From assembly GCA_002898935.1 (NCBI GenBank), contig BEII01000080.1, forward strand, positions 1 to 7,287: a DNA stretch of 7,287 nucleotides, written 5' to 3'. The notes under the pieces are model-generated. The model had not been told where the DNA came from. It worked only from the letters and a program-made list of their open reading frames with translations, and made no database searches. A program made the translations under genes and the position numbers. Numbering within the stretch: the stretch's first letter is position 1; each line of letters begins with the position of its first letter. Source of the stretch: a bacterium HR32. GTDB lineage: Bacteria > Sysuimicrobiota > Sysuimicrobiia > Sysuimicrobiales > Sysuimicrobiaceae. Of the stretch, positions 1 to 6,597 are shown one piece after another.

Positions 1-99
1 GTCCGGGAAGCGGCGGAGGACTGCGAGCGCGCACGCCAGCCCCACGATGCCTCCGCCCACCACCGCCACGTCGCAGCGCCTGGGGAGTTCTGCGGCCAC
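1..99 (-). CDS. FAD-dependent oxidoreductase, LhgO-like (N-terminal fragment)
   Basis: Only the first 33 codons are present; the rest lies beyond the left edge. They encode a short lead-in ending in RRCD, then the strand-turn-helix VAVVGGGIVGLACALAVL, then RRFPD. The GGGIVG glycine cluster is the dinucleotide-binding fingerprint at the extreme N terminus of DAO-family flavoenzymes. The run into a helix ending RRFPD resembles L-2-hydroxyglutarate oxidase/dehydrogenase (LhgO), which oxidises L-2-hydroxyglutarate to 2-oxoglutarate; other DAO-family members such as glycerol-3-phosphate or glycine oxidases start similarly. The GTG start at 99 is chosen because GAGG lies 9 nt upstream and the preceding gene's stop is 23 nt upstream, so the two are probably co-transcribed. 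FAD binding is well supported by the motif; the substrate is a guess. Confidence 0.7.
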   Translation of the reverse strand, partial: MAAELPRRCDVAVVGGGIVGLACALAVLRRFPD

Positions 100-122
100 C
101 GTCAGATGCCTCGCGCCCGCTC

Positions 123-1106
123 CTACCCGCCCAGCTCGATCTCCGAGTCGTCACCCAGATTTACACGGGTGGGGCGCCCTTCCAGGTAAGCGCCCTCCCC
201 GATCAGGGAACCTTCCAGGACGACGTTCTGCACCGTGGCGTTCCGGTTCACGATGCAGTCGCGGATGACCGACCGCACCACCCGCGCGCCCTCCGCCACA
301 GACACATGCGGCCCCACCACAGACTCCTCCACCACCGCCCCGGGTGCGATGGCCACGGGCGGGTGCACCAGGGCGCCGTCCAGGGAGGGCCTGGGCGGGT
401 TCAGCACGTCCAGCAGGGCCCGGTTGGCGGCCAGCAGCGCCTGTGGCGTGCCGCAGTCGTACCACTCCTCCACCGGGTAGGTCCGAACCTCCGCGCCCGC
501 GTCCACGTACAGCTGGAGGGCGTCCGCGAGCCAGTACTCGCCCCGGACCCGACGGTCCTCCTCCACCAGACGCTCCAGACACCTGCGGAACAGGGGCGCG
601 TCGTGCACGAAGTACACGCCGGTGATGGCCAGCCGGCTCGGCGGCCGCTCCGGCTTCTCCACGATCCGGACCACACGACCGTCTTCCTCGACCTCCACCA
701 CACCGAACCGCCGCGGGTCGGCGACCTCCCGCACCCCGATCAGCGAGACCCGGCTGCGCAGCATAGGTCGGAAGTCTCCTCGGAAGATGGTGTCGCCCAG
801 CATGATGAGGACGGGTTCTGGCCCCAGGTATTCCCTCGCTACGTAGATGGCGTGTCCGTTGCCGAGCGGCTGCTCCTGGCGGACGAAGTGCGCGGGTAGG
901 CGGTAGTTCTCCCGCACGTACGCCTCGATTTTCTCCCCGAGGTGGCCCACCACCAGGACCACCTCGTCCACCCCGACTTCCAGGAGCTGGTCCAGGATGT
1001 GGCCCAGGATGGGCTTACCCGCCACGGGCATGAGGGCCTTGGGCAGGGTGTACGTGTGGGGGCGCAGGCGGGTGCCGAACCCCGCCACCGGCACGATGGC
1101 TCGCAA
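123..1106 (-). CDS. Sugar-phosphate nucleotidyltransferase with C-terminal left-handed beta-helix
   Basis: A 327-residue enzyme that should transfer a nucleotidyl group from an NTP to a sugar 1-phosphate, releasing pyrophosphate, in the cytoplasm. The N-terminal Rossmann-like domain (about 1-235) has the GxGTRxRP nucleotide loop at 9-16, LPK with Lys23, a QPLGNGHA base/sugar-recognition segment (79-86), the metal-binding Asp of LGDT (105), EKP (150-152), and WYDCGTP (215-221) near the sugar-1-phosphate site. Residues about 245-320 contain hexapeptide-like turns (IAPGAVV, VGPHVSV, IGEGAYL) typical of the beta-helix tail on long RmlA/GlmU-like enzymes. This suits glucose-1-phosphate thymidylyl- or uridylyltransferase activity for cell-surface sugars, but the specificity cannot be read from sequence. 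The TTG start is supported by GGAGGT 7 nt upstream and by the protein beginning exactly at the conserved first strand (RAIVPVAG). Confidence 0.9.
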   Translation of the reverse strand: MRAIVPVAGFGTRLRPHTYTLPKALMPVAGKPILGHILDQLLEVGVDEVVLVVGHLGEKIEAYVRENYRLPAHFVRQEQPLGNGHAIYVAREYLGPEPVLIMLGDTIFRGDFRPMLRSRVSLIGVREVADPRRFGVVEVEEDGRVVRIVEKPERPPSRLAITGVYFVHDAPLFRRCLERLVEEDRRVRGEYWLADALQLYVDAGAEVRTYPVEEWYDCGTPQALLAANRALLDVLNPPRPSLDGALVHPPVAIAPGAVVEESVVGPHVSVAEGARVVRSVIRDCIVNRNATVQNVVLEGSLIGEGAYLEGRPTRVNLGDDSEIELGG

Positions 1107-1113
1107 CGCAAAG

Positions 1114-1119
1114 ACCTCC
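1114..1119 (-). promoter_or_regulatory. Ribosome binding site fixing a TTG start
   Basis: On the minus strand this reads GGAGGT, a near-perfect anti-16S match, with 7 nt to the TTG at 1106. It decides the start of the nucleotidyltransferase, which otherwise has no ATG or GTG at the right place. Confidence 0.75.
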
Positions 1120-1147
1120 CTCCGGCCGCTCCTCCCAACCGGCGCGA

Positions 1148-1162
1148 CCTCACTCGGTGAGG
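1148..1162. repeat. Perfect inverted repeat in divergent intergenic region
   Basis: CCTCAC-TCG-GTGAGG is a 6-bp perfect inverted repeat with a 3-nt centre. It lies 42 nt upstream of the nucleotidyltransferase start and about 110 nt upstream of the transporter start. It could be an operator half-site pair or a small leader hairpin in the nucleotidyltransferase mRNA. No T-tract follows on either strand, so it is not an obvious terminator. The rest of 1107-1272 holds no gene that I can see. Confidence 0.35.
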
Positions 1163-1260
1163 GGTTCTACGGCGAAGCGGCGAAACCTGCGGGAGGCCAT
1201 CGGTGCGCGCCTGTCCGACCGCGTACCCGCTCACGCGCGGCGCGCCTGATCGGGTTCAGG

Positions 1261-1266
1261 TATCCT
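1261..1266 (+). promoter_or_regulatory. Possible -10 element giving a leaderless transporter mRNA
   Basis: TATCCT ends 6 nt before the GTG at 1273, the spacing expected when transcription starts at the start codon itself. No convincing Shine-Dalgarno precedes this GTG, which agrees with a leaderless message. No good -35 hexamer is visible 17 nt upstream. A short inverted repeat (CCTGA at 1245-1249, TCAGG at 1256-1260) abuts the -10 and could be an operator. The evidence is positional only. Confidence 0.35.
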
Positions 1267-1272
1267 GGTGGC

Positions 1273-2553
1273 GTGCGAGACCGCAACCCTGGCCGCCCCG
1301 CACCCGCTGCAGTTTCCGAGCCCTCTCCTCACCGCTGGCGCCTGCTCACCGTGGCGACGCTCCAACAAGCGGGCCTCACCTTCGTCCGGTTCGGGCTGCC
1401 CGCCCTCGCGCCCTTCATGCGCGCGGACCTGCGCCTGTCCCTGGGCCAGACGGGGGTTGTGCTGGGCGCCTTCGACCTGGGTGCCCTGCTGGCCTTCTAC
1501 GCCACGGGCGTGGCTACAGAACGCTGGGGCGAGCGCCGCGTCATGGCCTGCGGCTCCCTGATCACTGGGCTTCTGGCCGCCACCGCGGCCCTCGCTCCCT
1601 CCGCCACCCTGCTGGCCCTCCTGCTGGCGGCAGCCGGCGTGGGGTTCCCTTCCAGTCAGGTGGCCGGGAGCCAGGCGGTCATGGGCTCCTTTCCGTCGTG
1701 GGAGCGAGGGGTGGCCATGGGGGTCCGGCAGGCTGGACTTCCCGTGGGCGGTCTGCTGGCCGCGGGGCTGCTCCCGTGGATCGCCTCAGCGTGGGGATGG
1801 AGGGTGGCTCTCGTGGTCGCAGGTCTGGGGTGCGTGGTCGCCGGCCTCGCCACCTACGCGGGGCTTCCGGACGGGAGCCGGGAAGCCGACGGCGGGCCCA
1901 GGACAGCGCTTCACAGCCTCGTCGGGGTTACCGTGCAGTTCTTCAAGAGCCCGCCTTTAGTCCTCACCACCCTCACGGCTTGCCTGCTGGCCGCGGGCCA
2001 GTTCGGCCTTGCGGGCTACCTGCCGCTGTACTTCGTGGACACCTTCGCCTGGAGGCCCGAGGACGCGGCCCGACTGCTGCTGTTCGTGCACCTGGGCGGC
2101 ATCGCGGGGAGGATGGCCTGGGGCTGGGTCTCAGACCGGTGGTTCGGCGCGGACCGTCCACGGCCCATCGCCCTCGCGGCCTGCTGTGCGGCGGCTACGG
2201 TAGGCGCTCTCGCCCTGTTGGCGCGGATGACCTCGGTACCTACCTTGGCCGCCGCCTCGTTGGCCCTGGTCGCGGGGTTCACCCTCCTGGGCTGGAACGG
2301 CCTGTACGTGACGCTGATCTCGGAGCTCGCCTGGGCTGCTGGCGCGGTGGTGGTCGGGTTGAGCATGACCGTGCTGTACGTGTTCACCATGCTGGCGCCG
2401 CCGGCCTTCGGCTGGGCGGTGGAACGCGCGGGCGGCTCCTACACCGCTGCCTGGCTCGGGGTCGTAGCCCTCCAGCTGGCCGCGGCGGTCACGGTGCTTT
2501 CGGTGCGGAGGGCGCGCCGGACCGTCGCCCACGCCCTGGAGCCCGGAGACTAG
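1273..2553 (+). CDS. Major facilitator superfamily transporter
   Basis: A 426-residue inner-membrane secondary transporter with about 12 hydrophobic segments in two six-helix halves, a hydrophilic link around 199-215, and a short basic C terminus (RRARRTVAH). The motif-A loop between TM2 and TM3 is visible as GVATERWGERR (79-89). The pseudo-symmetric copy in the second half is GRMAWGWVSDRW (289-300). An arginine-rich VRQAGLPVGG segment (151-160) in the fifth-helix area and the downstream LLPWIASAWGWRVAL resemble nitrate/cyanate- and sugar-acid-type MFS members, but the cargo cannot be assigned. GTG 1273 is chosen because it gives a short cytoplasmic tail before TM1; upstream in-frame codons overlap the divergent nucleotidyltransferase. 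It is transcribed alone: divergent from its left neighbour and convergent with its right one. Confidence 0.88.
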   Translation: MRDRNPGRPAPAAVSEPSPHRWRLLTVATLQQAGLTFVRFGLPALAPFMRADLRLSLGQTGVVLGAFDLGALLAFYATGVATERWGERRVMACGSLITGLLAATAALAPSATLLALLLAAAGVGFPSSQVAGSQAVMGSFPSWERGVAMGVRQAGLPVGGLLAAGLLPWIASAWGWRVALVVAGLGCVVAGLATYAGLPDGSREADGGPRTALHSLVGVTVQFFKSPPLVLTTLTACLLAAGQFGLAGYLPLYFVDTFAWRPEDAARLLLFVHLGGIAGRMAWGWVSDRWFGADRPRPIALAACCAAATVGALALLARMTSVPTLAAASLALVAGFTLLGWNGLYVTLISELAWAAGAVVVGLSMTVLYVFTMLAPPAFGWAVERAGGSYTAAWLGVVALQLAAAVTVLSVRRARRTVAHALEPGD

Positions 2554-2594
2554 CCCCTCTTCGGGCCCCTGGCACCGCGAAGGAAAGAGGCAAC

Positions 2595-2610
2595 GGAGGG
2601 CCCGCCCTCC
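2595..2610. terminator. GC hairpin between convergent genes
   Basis: GGAGGGC and GCCCTCC form a 7-bp perfect inverted repeat separated by 2 nt (realistically 6 bp with a 4-nt loop). It lies midway in the 74-nt gap between the transporter and the exported protein. On the minus strand it is followed by pyrimidine-rich GTTGCCTCTTTCC. On the plus strand no T-run follows. It may act as a weak terminator for the minus gene or simply as a 3'-end stabilising hairpin. Confidence 0.4.
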
Positions 2611-2627
2611 GACGCGGCCCTCCTCGC

Positions 2628-4724
2628 CTACTGCTGCAGGACTTCAACGGTGGTCGGCTCCGACTGCTGGCCCGCGGGGCTCACCGCCACGGCCGTGATG
2701 GTGATCCGGGCCCCCCGCAGCAGCACCGGGTAGCGGATGGTCGCGCTCCACGTCCCGTCGCTCCCCACGGCCACCTCGACCTGGCCCAGGCTCCCGCGCA
2801 GCACGACGGGACCCACGGTGCCTTCGTAGGTGGCCGACACACGGACCTCGTGGCCTGGCGTGGCGCGGCCCCGGACGGTGATCGGGGAGGTCACCGCCTG
2901 ACCCGGTCTCGGCTGCTCGATGGTGGGCGTTGTCGGCCGGGTGGTCGCCACCACCACCCCGCCGCTGGCCCGCGCCGTCACGGTCTCGCCGTTGAGCCGC
3001 ACGAGCCGCACGGTGACGGCCGCGCCCACCACGTTGTCGCCGGGCCGCACCGTGTACGTCCCCACGTAACGGCCGGGCTCCTGCTCGGCCATGGGGACGC
3101 CCTCCACCACGCCTTCCACGGAGAATGTGGCGCGTCCACCGGGTTCTGCCACCATGACCACTGTGAGGACGTCTCCCGCCCGCAGCGGACGGTTGGGCCC
3201 GAAGGTCACGGACTGGATCACCGCGGCCTGTGCCGCCACCGTGAACGACCAGCGGAAGTCCGCGGCGTTCCCCGCCCGGTCCACCAGCCGCACGCGGACC
3301 GTCACCGGGCCGTCGCGGAAGGCCTGCGGTGGGGTGTAGCTGACGATCCGGTCCGACCGTGTGGCCTGCGCGGTCACGTCGGCGCCTCGGACCACCAGCC
3401 GGAAGCTCGCGACCCCCGACCCCTCGCGGTCGTCCGCCACCACCACGATGTTGGGCCGGTTGTTGGTCACCCGGGCGCCTGCGGGCGGCGCGACGTCCAC
3501 CACCTGGGGCGGCACGGTGTCCAGGGTCACCGGGGTGGCGGACTGCACCAGGGGACTCGTGGCGTTACCCACCACGAGCCGGCCGAAGACGGGCACGTTG
3601 GCCACGTTGTCCCCGGGCCGCACGGTGTAGGAGCCCACGTACAGCCCCGGTTGCGTCTCGCCCATGCCCACGTCGCGGATCCGGTCTCCGATGGAAAAGG
3701 TGGCCCGGCCGCCCGGCGTCCCACGCAGCGTCACCGTCAGCACCTCCCCGGCCCGCAGGGGCCTTTCCGCGTCGTGCGTGAAGGACTTCACCGCCACCGG
3801 CCCCGGCGCCGGCGGGGCGGGCGCTCCAGACGCCCGCCGGGCTTCCACCGCCCAGACCTCGTTCGTGTCCGGGTTCACGCGAAGGGAGGCGGCCATGCCG
3901 GCCCGCAGGTCTCCCACCCGCGCCTCGCGGCCGTCCACCGTCACCTCCACGCTCGGCGCGAACCGGAAGGACCGCCCGTCCGCCAGCACCAGCAGGGACG
4001 CGGTCACCGCCTCGATCCTGCCGCTCGCGGTCCGGTACGTGGCGCGGACGGCCAGCGCGCGGTTTCGGTCGTCTACCGTGACCCGCACCTGGTCACCAGG
4101 CCGCAGCTCCGCCAGAGACACCGATCCGCCCGCGTTCGTGTCCACGTTCACCCGCGTGATGGCGGTGTCCGACGTCACCGCGAAGGTGTACGCGAGGTTG
4201 TCCCGATGGACTGTGATGCGGCCCTGGGCGGCGTTCACAGCCACCAGGAGCCCCTCCACCACAGTGGTCCGCGCCGTGGGCGGTGCGGGGGTCGGGGGCT
4301 GCGCGGCTCCCGTCGTGATGAACACCACACGCGCAGCGCCGTCCCAGTCCACCACCGCGCCCAAACTCTCCCCCACGAACCGCAGCGGCACCAGGGTCCG
4401 CCCCCGGACGGAGGTGGCCGGCACGTCCAGGCGGGTGGGAACCCGGTTCACGTACGCGATCCGGCTGCCCAGCCGCAGCTGTACCGTCGTCCCACCCCGC
4501 TGGGCCTCCACGGTCCGCGTGGGCGCGTCGTACTGGACGTACGCCCCGAGCCGCTCGAACACGCCCCGCAGGGGAACCAGCACCCGCCCTTGGATTTCCA
4601 CGGGCGGCACGTCGAACGCCACCAGCTGGCCGTCCATCACGACGCGGATCGTCTGTGCCGCGGCCGGCGCGCCGGTGGTTGCCGCAAGCGCCACGGCTAC
4701 GGCGAGCACACACAGTCTGCGCAT
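2628..4724 (-). CDS. Exported multidomain protein with copper-amine-oxidase N-terminal-like domain and Ig-like modules
   Basis: A 698-residue protein with a signal peptide (MRR, hydrophobic core, AAAQ cleavage near 23). Residues about 27-137 match the Cu_amine_oxidN1 type (two VLVPLR/TLVPLR units, each followed by LGA and an aromatic-acidic pair), a non-catalytic domain of many secreted Firmicutes proteins. Residues 153-297 form two DUF5666-like beta units. Residues 313-400 and 503-590 hold a duplicated module (RPLRAG ... YTVRPGDNV, 35 of 54 residues identical). Between them is an Ig-like unit (404-497), and an Ig-like domain closes the protein (598-697). Proline-rich linkers lie at 142-150 and 301-309. 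There is no amine-oxidase catalytic domain, transmembrane anchor, LPXTG or SLH domain, so it is probably soluble or loosely wall-bound. ATG 4724 has GGAG 5 nt upstream; GTG 4730, with AGGAGG 6 nt upstream, is an equally good start adding two residues. The role is unknown. Confidence 0.85.
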   Translation of the reverse strand: MRRLCVLAVAVALAATTGAPAAAQTIRVVMDGQLVAFDVPPVEIQGRVLVPLRGVFERLGAYVQYDAPTRTVEAQRGGTTVQLRLGSRIAYVNRVPTRLDVPATSVRGRTLVPLRFVGESLGAVVDWDGAARVVFITTGAAQPPTPAPPTARTTVVEGLLVAVNAAQGRITVHRDNLAYTFAVTSDTAITRVNVDTNAGGSVSLAELRPGDQVRVTVDDRNRALAVRATYRTASGRIEAVTASLLVLADGRSFRFAPSVEVTVDGREARVGDLRAGMAASLRVNPDTNEVWAVEARRASGAPAPPAPGPVAVKSFTHDAERPLRAGEVLTVTLRGTPGGRATFSIGDRIRDVGMGETQPGLYVGSYTVRPGDNVANVPVFGRLVVGNATSPLVQSATPVTLDTVPPQVVDVAPPAGARVTNNRPNIVVVADDREGSGVASFRLVVRGADVTAQATRSDRIVSYTPPQAFRDGPVTVRVRLVDRAGNAADFRWSFTVAAQAAVIQSVTFGPNRPLRAGDVLTVVMVAEPGGRATFSVEGVVEGVPMAEQEPGRYVGTYTVRPGDNVVGAAVTVRLVRLNGETVTARASGGVVVATTRPTTPTIEQPRPGQAVTSPITVRGRATPGHEVRVSATYEGTVGPVVLRGSLGQVEVAVGSDGTWSATIRYPVLLRGARITITAVAVSPAGQQSEPTTVEVLQQ
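3030..3191 (-). repeat. Intragenic duplicated module, copy B
   Basis: Encodes residues 512-565 of the exported protein. It aligns without gaps to copy A (3603-3764) with 35 of 54 identical residues, and the two stretches are visibly similar at DNA level around the YTVRPGDNV codons. It is a within-gene domain duplication rather than a mobile repeat. Confidence 0.8.
3603..3764 (-). repeat. Intragenic duplicated module, copy A
   Basis: Encodes residues 321-374 of the exported protein: RPLRAGEVLTV, then PGGRATFS, then YVGSYTVRPGDNV. It is the partner of copy B at 3030-3191. The PGGRATFS core and the terminal GDNV recall beta-sandwich modules that present a conserved turn; no enzymatic motif is visible. 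Confidence 0.8.
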
Positions 4725-4736
4725 CGTCACTCCACT

Positions 4737-4742
4737 CCTCCT
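4737..4742 (-). promoter_or_regulatory. Ribosome binding site of the exported protein
   Basis: On the minus strand this reads AGGAGG. It lies 6 nt from an in-frame GTG (4730) and 12 nt from the ATG (4724). A second GGAG at 4733-4730 lies 5 nt from the ATG. The sequence therefore supports both starts; the protein differs by only two residues. Confidence 0.6.
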
Positions 4743-4753
4743 GACCCGGTCGT

Positions 4754-4772
4754 GGAGTGCCAGCGGCACTCC
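4754..4772 (-). promoter_or_regulatory. Leader hairpin upstream of the exported-protein gene
   Basis: GGAGTGCC and GGCACTCC form a perfect 8-bp stem with a 3-nt loop, ending 11 nt before the AGGAGG ribosome site on the minus strand. It would lie in the 5' leader of the mRNA if transcription starts upstream, for example at a weak TATTCT (-10-like, 4863-4858) that lacks a convincing -35. It could stabilise the leader, affect translation, or be a protein-binding dyad in DNA. No T-run follows it. Confidence 0.4.
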
Positions 4773-4789
4773 GTCCCTCTCTCTACGGC

Positions 4790-4819
4790 GGGAGCCCCCG
4801 TGGGGTTCCGGGGGACGGG
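4790..4819 (+). other. Four G-runs, possible G-quadruplex
   Basis: G-runs of 3, 4, 5 and 3 (4790-4792, 4802-4805, 4810-4814, 4817-4819) are separated by 9, 4 and 2 nt in the divergent region upstream of the helicase. The same bases can instead form a hairpin between CCCCCG (4795-4800) and CGGGGG (4809-4814). GC-rich DNA gives such patterns by chance. Confidence 0.3.
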
Positions 4820-4915
4820 TCGCGCGAGGCCGCAGCAGGCAGATTCGGACCGGGCGCAGAATACGGACCCTGGGAGCTTGTCCCGGGAAACTCCGCCGAC
4901 CGATGGACCGGGTTT

Positions 4916-4942
4916 CCCAAAGATCGCTACGCGATTTTTGGG
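4916..4942. repeat. 12-bp inverted repeat upstream of the helicase
   Basis: CCCAAAGATCGC, a 3-nt TAC centre, then GCGATTTTTGGG: 11 of 12 positions are Watson-Crick and one is G-T. It is markedly richer in A and T than its surroundings and lies between the two divergent genes, 36 nt before the preferred helicase start. It suits an operator or a leader hairpin. It is a poor terminator because its T residues are inside the stem and none follow on either strand. Confidence 0.5.
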
Positions 4943-4977
4943 GTCGTCTAGCGCCGGGCATCTGGCTCAGGGGGACC

Positions 4978-6537
4978 TTGGCCGTCAGCGGTTTGGACCT
5001 CAACCGGGAGTTCCGGCGGGCCCTGGAACTGCTGGAAGGTTCACGGCGCCACGTGCTCGTCACGGGGCGGGCCGGCACGGGAAAGTCCACCCTCCTGCGG
5101 TACTTCCTGCAGACCACGCGCAAGCGGGCCGTGGTCCTGGCGCCCACGGGGGTCGCCGCGGTGAACGTGGGCGGTCAGACCATCCACTCGTTCTTCGGGT
5201 TCCGCCCGGACGTGACCCCGGACCGGGTGCCGCGGCTCATGGCCCCGGAGGGGCGGGACAGCGTCTACAAGCGGCTGGAAGTCCTCGTCCTCGACGAGGT
5301 GTCCATGGTGCGGGCGGACCTGTTGGACTGCGTGGACCGCTTCCTGCGCCTCAACGGACCCAAGCGCAACCGGCCCTTCGGCGGAGTCCAGATGGCCTTC
5401 TTCGGTGACCTGTACCAGCTCCCGCCCGTGGTTACGGGGGCGGAGCGCAGGGCGCTTGAGGCCCTCTACGAGACGCCGTACTTCTACAGCGCCAAGGCCT
5501 TCGCCGGCCTGAACGTGGAGCTGGTGGAGCTGGAGAAGGTCTACCGGCAGCAGGACGGGGAGTTTTTGGAGCTGCTGGGCGCCATCCGCAACGGTTCGGT
5601 GACCGACGACCACCTCGAGCTCCTCAACCGGCGGGTACAGCCGACCTTCGAGCCCCCGCCCGAGGAGCTGTACGTCCAGCTGACCGCCACCAACCGCCTC
5701 GCGGAGGCCACTAACCGCGACCAGCTTGCCCGGCTGCCCGGAAGGCCGTACCGGTTCTTTGGCACGCTGGAGGGCGAGTTCGGAGGGGACCACGCACCCG
5801 CCCCCGTGGAGCTCGAGATCAAGGTCGGCGCCCAGATCATGATGGTAAGCAACGACGCGCAGGGCCGGTGGGTGAACGGCACCGTGGGCCGGGTGGCGGG
5901 CGTGCCTGTCGCAGACGGGGACGAACCGCTCGTCCTGGTGGAGCTCGAGGACGGGACCGAAGTGGAGATCACCCCCTACACCTGGGAGCTGTTCTCCTTC
6001 TACGTGGAGGGGGGAGAGCTGCGGTCCCGGGTGGTGGGTCAGTACACGCAGTTGCCCATGACGCTGGCCTGGGCCGTCACGATCCACAAGAGCCAGGGGA
6101 AGACCTTCGACCGGGTCGTGATCGACATCGGGCGGGGCGCCTTTGCCCCCGGGCAGGTGTACGTGGCCCTGAGCCGGTGTCGGACCCTGGAGGGGATCGT
6201 GCTCCGCCGGCCCATCGAGCGCAAGCACGTGTGGGTGGACTACCGCATCGTGAAGTTCCTGACCCGCTTCCAGTACGAACGGGCAGAGCGGGCGCTGCCG
6301 GTGGAAGCGCGCCGCGCGCTGCTGGAGCAGGCCGTGCGGGAGTGCAGGTCCCTGGAGATCGTCTACCTGAAGCCCAACGGGGACCGTTCGCGCCGGGTGG
6401 TCCGACCTATCCGGGTGGAAGAGGTGGAGTACCGCGGCCGGACGTTCCTGGGGCTGCGAGCCTTCTGCGGACACCGCCAGGAGGAGCGGACGTTCAGGGT
6501 GGACCGGATCCTGGAGCTGGGAGAGGCGGCTGACTAG
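4978..6537 (+). CDS. Pif1/RecD2-like superfamily 1B DNA helicase with C-terminal WYL domain
   Basis: An ATP-dependent 5'-3' DNA helicase of the Pif1 group, acting on replication, repair or structured DNA. Numbering from the alternative ATG at 4903: motif I GRAGTGKST (55-63), Ia APTGVAAVNVGGQTIHSFFG (80-99), II LVLDEVSMV (128-136), III FFGDLYQLPP (166-175), an arginine-finger segment KVYRQ (212-216), motifs V/VI WAVTIHKSQGKTFD (390-403) and VYVALSRCR (419-427). Residues about 471-540 form a WYL-type domain (LEIVYLKPNGDR, then RPIRVE, LGLRAFCGH, FRVDRI), as reported for Thermotoga elfii Pif1, where it binds single-stranded DNA. The start is uncertain. Homologues usually begin just before LNREFRRALELLE, which favours TTG 4978 (519 aa). 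ATG 4903 (544 aa) lacks a good ribosome site, uses codons atypical of this genome, and would run across the inverted repeat at 4916-4942. TTG 4978 is preceded by AGGGGG at only 3 nt. Confidence 0.92.
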   Translation: MAVSGLDLNREFRRALELLEGSRRHVLVTGRAGTGKSTLLRYFLQTTRKRAVVLAPTGVAAVNVGGQTIHSFFGFRPDVTPDRVPRLMAPEGRDSVYKRLEVLVLDEVSMVRADLLDCVDRFLRLNGPKRNRPFGGVQMAFFGDLYQLPPVVTGAERRALEALYETPYFYSAKAFAGLNVELVELEKVYRQQDGEFLELLGAIRNGSVTDDHLELLNRRVQPTFEPPPEELYVQLTATNRLAEATNRDQLARLPGRPYRFFGTLEGEFGGDHAPAPVELEIKVGAQIMMVSNDAQGRWVNGTVGRVAGVPVADGDEPLVLVELEDGTEVEITPYTWELFSFYVEGGELRSRVVGQYTQLPMTLAWAVTIHKSQGKTFDRVVIDIGRGAFAPGQVYVALSRCRTLEGIVLRRPIERKHVWVDYRIVKFLTRFQYERAERALPVEARRALLEQAVRECRSLEIVYLKPNGDRSRRVVRPIRVEEVEYRGRTFLGLRAFCGHRQEERTFRVDRILELGEAAD

Positions 6538-6597
6538 GCGGCCCCAGGACCGGTCCCTTCCGCTCAAGCAGCGAAAGCCCGGAGCGCGTGTTCCCCA

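Noticed and set aside
3664..4902. In-frame upstream extension of the helicase reading frame
   Set aside because: It is antisense to the exported-protein gene, is low in complexity, and the helicase family begins close to the Walker A region.
4725..5147. N-terminal extension of the exported protein to 839 residues
   Set aside because: It would overlap the helicase gene and place the clear signal peptide at residue 142. The start at 4724 has ribosome-site support and puts the signal peptide first.
1203..5408. A 1401-codon open frame on the plus strand
   Set aside because: It runs antisense or out of frame through the transporter, the exported protein and the helicase, with arginine-, proline- and glycine-rich composition and no domain. 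It is a by-product of high GC and scarce stop codons.
6548..6557. GGACCGGTCC palindrome after the helicase stop as a terminator
   Set aside because: Ten bases of self-complementary sequence leave no room for a loop with a useful stem, and no T-run follows.
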